Below the pieces are notes generated by a model. That model did not search any database. It saw nothing but the letters and a program-made list of their open reading frames with translations, and had not been told where the DNA came from. DNA of 64,000 nt from Odiellus spinosus (Eukaryota; Arthropoda; Arachnida; Opiliones; Phalangiidae), in assembly GCA_963920705.1 (NCBI GenBank), contig OY987227.1:11201602-11265601 (forward strand), written 5' to 3'. Position 1 is the first letter of the stretch. Each line of letters opens with the position of its first letter. A program made the translations under genes and the position numbers. Positions 25,578 through 38,046 of the stretch are shown piece by piece.

Positions 25578-28500
25578 TTCCATCGAGAAAAATCGAGCGT
25601 CTATAGTTTGAATAGTTTTAATGCGATGATAAGTGCACTTCTCGTCTGATTCCTTTGAGATTCGATCGTTAGCTACGAGATATCAAACTTTTTATGGATC
25701 CCCGTTAAGCCTACTTTACGAGTATGTTATATAGTTGATTATTCGTATTTAAACGATACGGAAGAGATTGAAAAACACGTGTTGTTCGACTACATTCTAA
25801 CTTCTACTGAATAAATTTATTTCAGTCACCCTTTAAATGCATCTTAAATAGTAAATCCAACTGCATCTTTCCTCTATTCCGAAAAACCTTCTTTTATTTT
25901 GAGTCATATTCCGATTGCCGATTACTTTTCCTCCATATATAGTAATATCTATCTATAAATTCGCCTGAGAGCGAGGGTTTTTTTTTCTGGGAAGTCAATC
26001 AACAAGTTGAGCCATGGCTTTCGCCGGGCCACAGAAATAAAAAGACCAAAAAAATGTCCAGCAAAAAGAGGCGAGCGCTCGCGATATCGTTTGGGGGGCG
26101 CCCCTTTGTCTGCGTCTTCGTAGCCCAAGCACCCCGGCTAACTTAAGTTGGTCTGGAAAAAACAATTCCCATATCGTGTTCGCGCTTCAAGATTGAAAAG
26201 AATCTAAGCCATTCAAAGTGAAAATGAAAGATACATCCATATTTATACATCGTTCTTATCCGAGTCTCGAGAGCCTGCAACCCACCAGTGCCCTATTTAA
26301 TTTCAAAATTAAGACAAACTATACCAGTTAGTCAAAAATGGCGGTTTAAAGGAACACTCTGTTAAATTTTACGTAATTGAATCTAGTAGTAGTATATTCA
26401 CAGCAAAATCCATGGCTCTAATTTACCATTCGTAATTTATCGAGTTTAAAATATCGCCATTTTATCAATTGCTATTTCAAATAATCAATTATCGATCCTT
26501 TAACATCAAATTAATCAGTACGGGGATTTGAAATTAGTTCATAATTTCACATAAATTTCTTTAATACTTCATTTTAAATAATTTTTAAAAATGGACCAAA
26601 TTCAGGCAATCCTGTTTTCTCTATTTCCCCCGTATCTTTGTATTCATCTACTTTTCACGTACATGCTTTTAGCTCTTCCATATATTCCTATATATATCTT
26701 TTTTTTTTTTATCCATGACCTCCTTAATGCTCTTAAAAGATGGCGGGCGACTACATCAATTATCATCTGAAGATCGTACCATTCTCGAAGGCGGGTAGTA
26801 TACAAAATAAAATATCATAAGTAAGCCCTTCTCCAGCCTTTCATTTTAGTCCAGCCTTATCCTGATCAGTCCCATAGGGAATTGAGAAAGTCACGCGCTT
26901 CTTATTTACCGTCGCGTTCCAATCCTTTGTTAATCTTGAACAATGTGGGGACCCGGGGATCAAACTCATTGTCCATCTCATTGGGAAACTTCAGTCAAGT
27001 GTAATATCTAACCTTAACTTCGGGATTAATTAGACCTGAAGGGTAAGATAGGTCAAGTAGGGATGAACCTTCATCTTGAAATGTACTTCTATTTCTCGGT
27101 AATAAAACTATACAGGGACCATCTCGACCATCTCTTTAATGTTAGTACTCATTTACATTCTTAGAAATGTTCTAAATTCTCGTAAAAAACTTAGTTTTCT
27201 ATAACAATTTATTTCCCTTTGAAGGTTGCAACTGAATGTAGAATTCTTATATTGATGATCAATTTTTCTTAGCGCGGTTGAGAACTTCAGGAAGGAGAAA
27301 AAAGTTCGAAAAACGGCTTAGCTTTCTCATAACACCTCATTTTTTTATATTTTTCATCCCACAGGCCTGTCATAAGCCTATCGCTAGTGATATTTTTCGT
27401 ATTAATCATTTCCCGGTACTCAAGTGTAAGGAAACGTTTAAAGAAAGTCGCCTTAAGTTCGATTCAAGTGCTCCTTACAACTTGAGCCACCTCATTAATT
27501 TTATATTTATTTTTATACGTTAAAATTATTTTCCATGGTTTTTAAATTAAGATTTTATCACTATGAAAAGAACTGCATGCTATTTCATATAAGTTCAATT
27601 TAGTTTATTATTTAAATTAATTTAAATTCGTAGAAGCTTTCTTCAGCTACACAAATGGTTTAATCATAAAATCAAACTCTGTCGTTTTTAATTCCAGATG
27701 ATTACCACTTATTTTGCCATTTGAGGCTTTAAATTGTGTTTTATTACGACTCAGAGGCTCAGAATTGGCCATTTTTCTTAAAATTTTGCTCCTGATTATA
27801 AATAATTTCTAGTATATTTTGAGTTTAACTCGAGAAATACGCTTTAAATTTTATTATTTTTAATTTACTCCTAAGTGGTATCTTCCCCATGAACATTGCT
27901 GTGAAACGGTTGGAACACTTTTACAGGCGCTGGTAGAAAATTCTTAGTAGTCGCTCCACAGAAGCGTGTAGCTTTGTCTGTACTAAAGCGGTGATTATGA
28001 AACCAAAGGCTGTAATTAGTTAACTTTAGATTTTACGAAAGTGGTTAACCTTTAGCAATAAGCTGTAAAAATAATTTTAAATTATACGTGAATTTTTCAA
28101 TGGGGATATTTTTAAATGCTTTTTTATTAGAGCTCGTTTTGAAAGCTTGTTTTATTTTTGAATGAGGTTCGTTCGTGAGGTCATATCTTTGTCGTAAATG
28201 TTTCACTATCTCTTCAGTTTGATAGTTTGAAAATTTTCCTTTCATTGAATTTCCGTTAAAGATTTAAAGCTTGGACCCAATCTCACGAAATATGTTGATA
28301 ATTTTTCTGGAATCTAAAAACTAAATTTAGGTACGCACTTCATTACAAGTTTATGGAACAATGAACTCGCGTGTAAATTGGTCTTTAATTCAATCATTTA
28401 ACTTCCCTCTTCGAATATAAGAATCCATCATTAGAAAAGATTAGATTTAGTGTAGATAAGCAGTTTACTTTGTGTTAAATTCTTCTCCTTCAAAGGTTGG

Positions 28501-29007
28501 TTTTCTACTCTGCATTGTAGGACATTCATTTCCATAAACATTATATGAGCAAATTCCATTTGGAACCGGTATACTACTGTATTTTCTGTCGTGAACTGAC
28601 GGAAACTAAAACCCAAGATTTATTTGGGAAACCCCCAAAAAAAAAAAAAAATCTCCCTAAATATTAGCATAGGAATTTTCCTTACCACTCGTGAAATAAT
28701 AATCACTTTAAGAGTGGAGCACGTTCAAAGCTACACTCCATTCTATATCTATATAGAAACCTAAGGGGTTCAAACTTATTCCAACTAGTCAGCCCGCTAA
28801 AATTCAAATGAGAAAATACATGTATAATATAAATTTTGCCTGCCACTGGGTTTCACACCCACTTTCTCAGCCGCAGTGTTAAAAAGTTGACGCCTATTTC
28901 TGCCATAACCCGACATTACCCTCATTTCATTAAAGGGAGAATGAAATTAAATTAAAATAGTTTTTAATAGTATGATAAAAACTAAAAATATAACGCATAA
29001 CCCTTCG

Positions 29008-29034
29008 AAAAAAACTGTGACAGCCTCACTTTAA
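29008..29034 (-). mobile_element. Isolated end of the TTAA-flanked repeat family
   Basis: Reads TTCGAAAAAAACTG then GACAGCCTCACTTTAA. This is the reverse complement of the left ends at 35,747 and 37,496. No partner end is seen nearby, so it is probably a truncated copy or the other end has decayed. Confidence 0.45.
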
Positions 29035-29653
29035 TTCCCATAAAAATACTTAACTTCAAATATAAGGGTAGAATTAATTTTTACTCTTAGCTATAATTAA
29101 ATCTGGTTAATTATGTTAACTTCATAGTTAATAAGAAACTTGAATCAATCGCGTTTATTCGCCCAAAGACAGTTAGGTCTCTCTTTAAATATAAAATATA
29201 TATTTGATTTACTTTTAAGAACCTTAAACCAATCAGGGTGCTTTTTTTTTTTTTTGTTTTTTTTTTTTTTTTTTCAAACTCCGCTGAAACCTTAACTTTA
29301 ACTCTGATAACTACGTTAAAGTGATTATGAAACGTATCAGATTTCTTTCATTTTATAACCTAACTAGAAAGATATTGAGATGTTTTCGAGTAAAAACTCT
29401 AAAGCCTTTCAACGGATAACAATTTAACTATAAAGCTCGCTTTTTTTAAGAGACCTCTCTTTGGATTTACAAGTAACGTACCATTTCAAAGACCCTCTCA
29501 ATAGTATAAGCAATTCTCTAATTTCCCAACTTTAATAATTAACCGCGAAAAACCACGAAACCTTTGGCGATAATCCACTAGTAACAAAAAATTACAATAA
29601 AATATAAATCTAGAAATCAATTTAAATCATACCCAGAACATAGGCTTAGCTGG

Positions 29654-29798
29654 ATTCATGGAGATCCTAAATTTCTTCGCATTGAATGGCCATCATCAAT
29701 CTAATTGTATTGCAAGTCTCATGGAGATCTCGCCTTAACGGCGGGCTCTTTGATCAATGAAAATTAGAAACGAAGAAATTCAGCTGATCTCCATGAAT
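29654..29798. repeat. Foldback / MITE-like hairpin
   Basis: ATTCATGGAGATC with AAATTTCTTCG on the left pairs with CGAAGAAATT and GATCTCCATGAAT on the right, the right arm carrying a small insertion. CATGGAGATCTCG recurs in the middle. At 145 bp it is within MITE size but also long enough for a hairpin transcript. The arms are imperfect and no target duplication is evident. Confidence 0.45.
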
Positions 29799-32129
29799 TT
29801 TTCGGGTAAGTTTTTAATTTATTTTTAGTTTAATATTGGTTTGTAATTATTTTTACTGGTGGATTAATTAGGCTTAGTTAAACGATAAGGAATCGATTAA
29901 AAATATTTTTTGTTAGGTTACATTCTCCTTTTAAAATAACTTACTAGAACATCCACGTTATTAATGTATTCTATTTTAACCCTAACATTTACTACTTTCA
30001 AAAAGATAATAGCAACAGTTTAATTCATTATTTAGCCTTAGAAAAATATATATATTAAAAAGAGCTAGCTTTCTTTTTCGTCTTCTCTTTAAATTCTCAT
30101 AATTTTAGTATAAATAATAAGAAAATTAAATAATCACGTTTCATCCATCATTTCATTTCATTTTCCGCGCTATCAACAAAAGTGTAATATAAAGTTCCCA
30201 GTGGGAAAATTTCCACTCCATTAACAAGTCGTTTCAACCTTCTTTAATGAATTCAAACAGTCCGTGTACGTAATACACTCTGTCAAATGTTTTTTTTTTT
30301 TTAGGAAATAAGCGCAAACTTTGAAAAGCTTAAGCTTATCCCTAGTTAAATATTATTTTTCTCATTCCGACTTAAATCTATGTTAGCTAAAATTAGTTGA
30401 ACGTTCTGAAGTTTAGGTATACACGGATTTAATCTTGAGAGAATCAATTTAATTGGAAAAATTGGTTTTTCAAGGCTGTAATCAAGTGTATCTGTTTCTA
30501 ATTGCAATTTTGCACATTATTTGTGAAATTGCTCTGGAAAATTGAACAATAGATCAAATGGTCAGGGCAATTGCGCAATTTAAATAACGAAAAGATCGTC
30601 GAAAAAATGGTTTTGACCTAGAAAATCGATGAAAAACTTTATTATCGATCTGTTGGGGAAATATTAAGTTATGGTGAAATGTTTCGGTTACGGATGATGA
30701 AATTTAGGTTATTATTAACTTAGTAACTCGCCACAAATAGTGAAATGAACGATTTCTGGTATATATCGAAATATATCGCTGTATGCGATGGTTAATCGAT
30801 TTCTTTATTCGAATAGGCGCTTTCATATTCGCGCTCTTCGTGATCATGTAACAATTGCAAAAGCGCTACAGCACTTTAATGGAAAGCGCTTTTATTTGGC
30901 TAATGTAATGAAACTCATTCTTAAACCTTTATTGATGAAAAAGAAAGTCATCAGAAACTTATCGTTAAAACATAATTATCATCTTTTAAATCATTACATA
31001 GAAATAACCATTATATATACTTACAATAAGCGTGGTATAGATTACTATCCTCACTTTCTATCCATATCCAATGTCCTTCCATTCATTGCTTCCAATAAAA
31101 TGAACGAACTTATAGTACAGACCATTCTACACTCCCCTTCATGCATTTACTATCAACTCTAAGTTGAACTCGATGGTTATAGAGGTATACTTTGTCAGCG
31201 ATAATTTTTCGAGGGCTTCATATCCAGAGCAGGATGCAAAATGAGCGGAAATTTGAACAGCTGAGCAATAATAAAAGCCATCGTCAGTAAAACTACCATT
31301 CACTAGGTTTCTAAACCAAAGCGTATCAAAGAACAAATGGAAAGCTTTTAACTTAGGCTCATTTTCGTATCTTTAACCACTTTCGTCGCTTTTTACTTAA
31401 TTGCTTAACAATAATTCGAACGAAACTGAAAATTTGATCGCGATGCCCCCAACGACAGAATCTAACTTTGCTGGATTCATTTCACGAGTGAAGATGATAT
31501 GACTCTCAGCTAGCTAGTAGAGTTGTATTTTTCACAGTAATATTAGTCAACTACAATTAATTTGATTGAATTTAATAATTTTTGCATTCGCTTTGTTTTG
31601 TCTTATTGTCCGCTCATCGTCCGTGATTTCCTAAGTGGTTTATGGTACTAAGGATTCATCATACCGATTTGATTAGCATATGTTTCAAAGCCAAAAGAAG
31701 AACAAAATTTGAGCAAGTTAATATTCATTTTTTTCACGCGAGTAAAAATACTTCAAATTTGTTCAAAATTTAAATTTCTCTCATAATTAATCGGTTTAAA
31801 ACGTGAGTTTCAATTTTCCATTTAAAAACGTTTGAACAAATGGTACTTTTCTGGCCATCTAGGAATCAGCCAGCAGGCCTTGTAACTGGAGAAGTGACTC
31901 AAAAATGGCAAATAATATTTACTGAAATTAAAAATTTATTTTTAAAGGGAATATAACCTTCTTCCCACAGCGGAATCCAAAGTTCTCCACCAGGGTAAAT
32001 GATCTCTGTGAAGTTTAAGACTGGTTAGTGGCTCGTTATGAGGGCATGCAGGAATTAATTAATAAATTGAGAAGGAAAATTTGAGAGGTGGGCTAGGATA
32101 GAGGATGGGGTCTTATTTTCCAGGGCAAC

Positions 32130-32215
32130 CAAATATGTTTTTGCCCTTCCTATCAGCAACGTCAGTTCAAGAGAGTCAATAAGTTTTGCTAGGCGTTGAG
32201 GGGTAGAGTTCTGAT
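32130..32215. repeat. Dispersed repeat copy 2
   Basis: The diverged copy of the segment at 21,481-21,606, on the same strand. TTGCCCTTCCTATCAGCAACG, AGTTCAAGAGAG, TCAATAAG and TAGGCGTTGAGGGGTAGAG correspond in order. Confidence 0.5.
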
Positions 32216-35034
32216 GAGGGTCCTGCTAAAATTATGGATATCTTCTGTAAATAATGCCCTTTAAGTTGCACTTAATTTAAAATATTAAATAACTCAAATT
32301 CCTGAGAACAGACTCAATAGAACAATGTTTTCCAAACTTGATTATAAGCCAGATTTTCCCTTTTTAGACCACATTTTTCGACGTATTAATTTTTAAGGAA
32401 ATGTTAATTAACGCACCATGAATTCTTCTGAGAAAAAAATATCTCGTGAAATATTTCTTCACTGTCAGTTTTAAGTTTAGAATTACGGCAATATTTGGAT
32501 TCTAAAAATAGAAGTTTTGAAAATAAATCTTTTTGTAATGTGTAATTATCGTTATACCAAATGTTTAAGTACTTAGCAATTTAACTAATAGACGACGCTA
32601 ATCTAAAGAAGGCCAAAACTATTGTGTTATTTTGGCACGATCTTTGTGCAAGAGAGAGAGAGGAAAACAACGTTAGAAATCTAGCTAATATGAGGGAGAA
32701 AAAATATTATGACTTGATGTTTCTAAAACATTTCAAATGGGTGCCTCTCTCCGCATCATTCTCACCCCTTCAAGACCCTTGCCAAGTTTGCCAAGCGGCG
32801 TGACAACTAGAAGAGATTTACGAATCTTATCAAAACCTCCCAACTCGTTAATACCACCCTTATAGAGAAGGTGACACTATCTCCAAAAGTAGTTTTATGC
32901 ATGGGCGTATTATTTTCGTGGTACTAGTGGAAATTTCATCATTATCTTGAAAATAAAGATAATCTCAAATGGCAATTTAGAATTTAATTCCTCATATTAT
33001 TTGGTATTAGGATAATGACTAGACTGTCATTTAAAATTTATGAGTATACTAGACAGGTCGCGCCTGCTTTATTTGTGTATAGTTCTTAGAGTTCCTTGGA
33101 ATATAATTATTAATTTAGAAATAATCGTTATGAAATAAATTAGTGTAAACGTGATTATAAAGTGAAGGGACTCATTTTTTTTAAGTGTTTAATTTTTGTT
33201 TTAAAATGAAAATATATGGTTTCGTAATCAGTAAAATTAAAATAACAATTATGTTATTTCTCATACAAAAGAATTTACGCAACCACAGAGGTATGGTGGT
33301 TTCCAGGACAATAGAATATACACATATAGATCACAAAACATTTAAAATGGAATGGAATTAAATTATAGAATAAAAACTAAATTAAAAAATCAAGTTAAAT
33401 TAAGTTTATAATTTTGAATCAGCCAACTATCATTAACAAATCAAGGACCCAAAGTAAGGCCTAATAACATTTAAAAAAATAGCCGTAGTTGCACGCGCTA
33501 AACTTAAACACAATTAAATAAATTATCTAGCGCCATTTAATCATGACGTCATTTTAAATTCTAAAAAACATTCTGCGAGTTGGCTTCATAAAAATAATAA
33601 TTGATTAGGTTTAAAGAATTATAATATCGAAAAATAATTTATCATTAGAAAGCAATGTTTTTAATTTTTATGGTGCCCAAAAAGTCTCAATGAGAAACGC
33701 TATAAGAGTAAAAAATCAAACAAAACCTTAGCAACGATAATTAATTTCCTTTCACACTCACTTTTAAAAAAACATAAAACAACAACAACAAAAAGAAGCC
33801 ATATGGAAAGCTATAGTTTAGTTACAAAGGTTAAAGCTTAAAAAAATTAATTTTTGCCATGTGAAGTGACCCCATTAAACGAAACCAAGTTGCCGGCCGA
33901 GGTAGTCGCGCTCCATTTCCGCTTAGACAAAGTGTAAGTCAGTTACTGTATCGGATTTTCTTAAAAGGTCTTTTCACACGGACAAATGTATTTGCACCTT
34001 TCGATCTTAAATTTGAACAAAATCGCGTATTTTCATTTTAAATCGCTGTAAAACTAATCAACGAATCGGGTTACTTTCAAAGAAAGATACGTATGTAGTT
34101 TTAATATTTAATTGCGAAAATACTTTATCGGATTGACACGCCTCTTTACGTAAACAAAATCTTGGCAATAGTCCGAGCTGTCACCGTTAGATATTAGACC
34201 TTAATGCTTACATGACCAAAATGTTTTATCTAAACGGGCCTTTAAATCTTCGTAAGAATGATGACGTCACCGGTAGAAACCTTTTAGTTTTTGTTTTTAT
34301 TCTTAATTACGAAACACCCCTATACTCGTGTTGTCGGGATTTGATCCAAAAAAGCTTTTCCCTCGTGGTTGGGACGCGAAGTCGAAGCATTATGTTTTGG
34401 TATAATACTTAAAGAGTAAGGATTACTGGGGCGCTTCTTCTTTTGGCTTTGGTTCAAAATTTGGGCAGCGCTTTTTCGTGGTTATATACCACGCGGAGTT
34501 ATACCCCCTCTAATCGTAGCGTAGCCTAGTTTTACGAAAGAATATTACGAGACGAAGGTCGGTTGAATCTAGTTCTTCATTGGCGCTCTTATAAACGATA
34601 CGTCCTTTGCAAGGGGCTTCCTCTTATAACTTCACACCGTACGTGCGGTGATTGTTATCGAGGTAGAACGACTCTCGGGAGGTCCTCCAACCTAAAACGA
34701 GGTCGCATTGTAAAGATTAAAAAGTATCCGTATCACGAGCCACCCAAAAATAATTTTCATCTATTTCGTAAGAAAATTTAAAACTTTTTGACGTGTGGCA
34801 CGCTGATTTTGGCTCTACTACGCGGAAAGAATCACTATCGCTACATCCGGTTCCTAGATCAGTTCTTAGAGTTCCCCAAGTCGATCTTGGCGTGTAAGTT
34901 ATTTCATAACGAAGGAACTTGTTCGTGATTTTATTCGCCCTAGAAAATCACCAAAAGAAAAAATTATCGGCGTTAAAGATTTGATTTGCGTGATTGTAAG
35001 TTCGGAAAACGAAGGTTAAAGTACTCGTAGGAGG

Positions 35035-35095
35035 ATGCAAACCACCACCGGTTCCGGTGGAGGAGGAGGAGGACTCAGCAGGACAGGCAAGAGAG
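35035..35095 (+). CDS. KChIP: Candidate KChIP alternative N-terminal exon 1C
   Basis: ATG at 35,035 (A at -3) opens 20 codons plus one base, reading a glycine-rich peptide (MQTTTGSGGGGGLSRTGKR). It is followed by GT at 35,096-35,097. The phase matches the core exon exactly, giving Ala-Glu-Cys-Asp and a 218-residue protein. The region just upstream (34,440-35,030) is CpG-richer than its surroundings, as for a promoter. The donor (GTGCTT) is a poor match to consensus, so this exon is plausible but less certain than 1A and 1B. Confidence 0.4.
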
Positions 35096-35746
35096 GTGCT
35101 TTGTATTTTTTGTTGGTTGACGGTTTTAGAAATGTACCAAATTTACCTCTGACTCTTATTGACGTTAAAATACCTCGTTGGTGCAAAATTGGTCAATTCT
35201 AAGGTTGTGGCTAACTGTAGTTTAGATTCGTAAAAAATGTAATTATTAGGTTACAATTTGTTGTTTTAATCGCCCTTTATTATAACATAACTAACTTTAC
35301 TAATTAAATCTGCCTTCTTTTCTGCGTTTAAAACTAATAAGAAGATAAATTTGTTTTGATAAGGTTACATAGTTAAAAACTAAAGATGGATTTAATTTTA
35401 ACTAGGAGATAATGGTGGCTAAGTGGAGGTTTTGTTGTGTCGTCGAAATCTGCTCAAAGGGGTCTCGAAATCCACTGAGAAGGGCCCCAAAATCCTGTAG
35501 ATGGAACCAATGGAGACATTCTCTTTAAATTAGAATTAATTCTTGTTGAAAGCTATAGTGGCTAGAAACCGATGTTTTTTTGACGTAGAATGTTAAACAT
35601 CAAAATCTGTTATTGGGGGAAAAATGGACCTAAATTACCATTAAAAACTTGATTTCCCACCCATGGAAATATTTGTCTATTATAATATTGTAACCTAGCG
35701 TACGTTGCAGCAGAGAGCAAACTGTTTTAACCCAAGTTAGTTAGTT

Positions 35747-35960
35747 TTAAAGTGAGGCTGTCAGCTTGTCCCCATTTTTTTCTCGAATTCCTATGAAATA
35801 TATTTTTAGCTTTTTCAGTTAAGATATACACCTTTGGATTGACACGTTCAAATTAAAATGAAGAATATACATTTCTTCTAGATGACAGGATGGAGGAAAA
35901 ATGTAATTAACGACAAGTTTGAAATGATAATGAAATATTGAATACTTTCATGGGCGAAAA
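35747..35960 (+). mobile_element. TTAA-end family member, right end not found
   Basis: TTAA at 35,747 is followed by AGTGAGGCTGTCAG and then about 100 bp that aligns loosely with 37,500-37,600 (shared TTTTTTTCTCGAATTCCTAT-type and GATTGACACGTTC-type blocks). The right boundary given is approximate. It is a decayed non-coding copy. Confidence 0.4.
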
Positions 35961-36539
35961 AACTTTATCGCGTGACATAACCCATTACTATATATCTTTA
36001 ACGATATTTCCGAAAATATCACTCAAATTCTGTTTGAGGTTCGTGAGAAATTGGCGACAACCTTACTTTAAATCTACTTCAATTGTTGGCACCGTAGTTA
36101 GAGGGTTGTATGAATATATTTAAATTTTATTGTTGGCGGAGATTGCGTTTTTGCCCACCATCACCACCGCGAACCACGTGATTTTTGAAGATTCCTAGGC
36201 GTAAAATACCTATCAAGTCTTTAAATATAGACACGGCACTCGTTCGTCTCCCTCTTGGTAGGAATGTCTTTACAAAAGCTATCTTCTCAGCGCCCGCGAA
36301 AGGGCAGTCCTCGAACCTCATAAACATTCTCTCCCAATCCTTTCTCCTCGTCTCGAAAGACGGTCTATATCCCTATAAGCTCTCTCACTCACTCGAGAGA
36401 TGCTTCATTCTTTATCTTCTCCTTGGAAATCTTTATTAAAAATCGTATATAACCGTTTCCTCGACCCCGGTCAAATTCCAATCCGTGCCAGCCCAACCCT
36501 CTTTCTTATATGACGTTCGGGTGACGCTATCTGATGTTA

Positions 36540-36725
36540 AGCCTTGTTCAGACGATACAACCTATCCAGTACTAGTGTTCTTACCTCTAATATGAATGGT
36601 GATCATGTGGTTATTTTGGAAGAAAACGCTGGCTACATTATTCAATATAACGGCTAGGAATCTTAAAATCAACTCGAGTTGCTTTTTCAAGTTTAGCTCA
36701 AAAATTGTATCGTCTGAACAAGGCT
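36540..36725. mobile_element. PIF/Harbinger-like MITE, 186 bp
   Basis: The ends 36,540-36,560 and 36,705-36,725 are perfect 21-bp reverse complements beginning AGCCTTGTTCAGACGATAC. The element is flanked on both sides by TTA (36,537-36,539 and 36,726-36,728), the 3-bp TTA/TWA target duplication characteristic of PIF/Harbinger insertions. The interior has no coding potential; open frames across it are shadows. Perfect ends and an intact duplication indicate a fairly recent insertion in the intron. The superfamily assignment rests on the duplication only. Confidence 0.75.
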
Positions 36726-37499
36726 TTAGACGAATTTCCGTGACCCCCTTTTCTGGACTGAAGAACAAAGATATGTTCCATCTCTCCATTCACGCACTCT
36801 GTCCAAAATGATATAGATGTCCACATAGACGAAAGCGAGTCGACGGATTCTTATCGAAATGTAGTATATTTTGGAATTAATCTTATAGTTTTTTATCATC
36901 ACACCCTTCTCTCGTTGGTCTACGATCGTTCCCAAAAGACCCAAAATCGAAATTAAACTCTCGAGATGATTTTTTTATTTTTTTAATATCGGCTCGGTTA
37001 TTACTTACCTAATACGCGATTCAGACTGAATGATTATTGCATTCATATCTTCATATATTTAACTAATATAAAAGGTTACCAAATTGTATTTATCTAAAGT
37101 CGAAAAGGTTAAAGGACTAAGTATTTGTAGGGGTCACTTCTACGATAAAAAAGTGTGCAATTATCCATCAATGTTTAGTTCATTTTTAATTTCACTATTT
37201 AATCCAACTAATGAAGGCACATCATTGTTACTCGTCAAAAATCTGAACTTGTAGCTTTGCGTTATGGTTTCATTAAGTACACATTATACGCTGATGAATA
37301 AAATTCTATAGCGTGTGATTTTTAATTATAAAGGTTTAGGTTTGGCTGACAAGCACAAGTAAATTTCTGGAGAACTTGGCTGTTGATTTTAACTTTTATA
37401 ATTAACAGTAAATTAGAGTTTTAATGATGTTTTTATGAGTATCTTAACCTTCATGAATAGATAAAGCAAACGCAACACTCGTTTACATTATCGTTTTAA

Positions 37500-37955
37500 A
37501 GTGAAGCTGTCAGTTTTTTTCGAATGCCTATTGATTATATTTTTATTGAAACGTCATATTGAAAATTGGATGCGTTCTTACGAAACTTTAAAATGAAAAT
37601 GTAAAAAAATATAGGTTATTCTTTTTCGATATATTACGTACTTTATTTCTGGAACGTAATCAACGGTACTTTTTATACGAAAGGCTGGATTAAGTACTTT
37701 TAAGAAAAAGCACGCCCGAAAGCAACCATATCACGTGCCAGAACGAGCGAGAATCAGTTGTAGGCTCTACATTACCCAAGCGACCATAACATAGTATTGA
37801 GGGAAATCTTTAGTTTAAAAATGGCGATTATAAAATATAATTTTTTATTGTTGCTGTAATTGTTCTATGACATGTCATATTTTGAATCGTTTTTTAAACG
37901 ATCTTTCCAAAAATGCTACCCAATTTCCATTGGGAAGTTCCTGGCAGCCTCACTT
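37500..37955. mobile_element. Non-autonomous element with TTAA flanks, ~456 bp
   Basis: TTAA lies at 37,496-37,499 and 37,956-37,959. The left end reads AGTGAAGCTGTCAG and the right end, reversed, AAGTGAGGCTGCCAG, an imperfect inverted pair of about 15 bp. The same end sequence occurs at 35,751 and 29,030. TTAA target sites are typical of piggyBac-type elements, but the ends do not show the classical piggyBac CCY start, so the assignment is open. It ends 91 bp upstream of the shared core exon, close to the splice acceptor. Confidence 0.45.
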
Positions 37956-38046
37956 TTAAGTATACGGTACATCTATCGTAGTACTTTTTGGGCAATTATC
38001 GTATTTGCGAGTAACTAACTTGACTTTATTACGTCTGTGATTTTAG

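Larger units (their letters stand above)
24249..38046 (+). other. 13.8-kb intron before the shared core
   Basis: The donor is GTAAGG at 24,249 and the acceptor TTTTAG at 38,046. It contains the 25,149-25,577 duplication, a foldback at 29,654, a dispersed repeat at 32,130, candidate exon 1C at 35,035, a Harbinger-like MITE at 36,540 and TTAA-end elements. The 124-codon frame at 30,788-31,162 is AT-rich, has no recognisable domain and is not called. The rest is AT-rich with homopolymer tracts (for example around 29,244-29,274). Confidence 0.75.

Noticed and set aside
30788..31162. 124-codon plus-strand frame as a gene
   Set aside because: AT-rich, Ile/Leu/Tyr/Asn/Lys-heavy wording with no domain, in a long intron with no splice or promoter support.
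33890..33950. tRNA-derived SINE at a GGCCGAGGTAGTCGCGC phrase
   Set aside because: The first part resembles an A-box region, but there is no B box at the right distance and no foldable cloverleaf.
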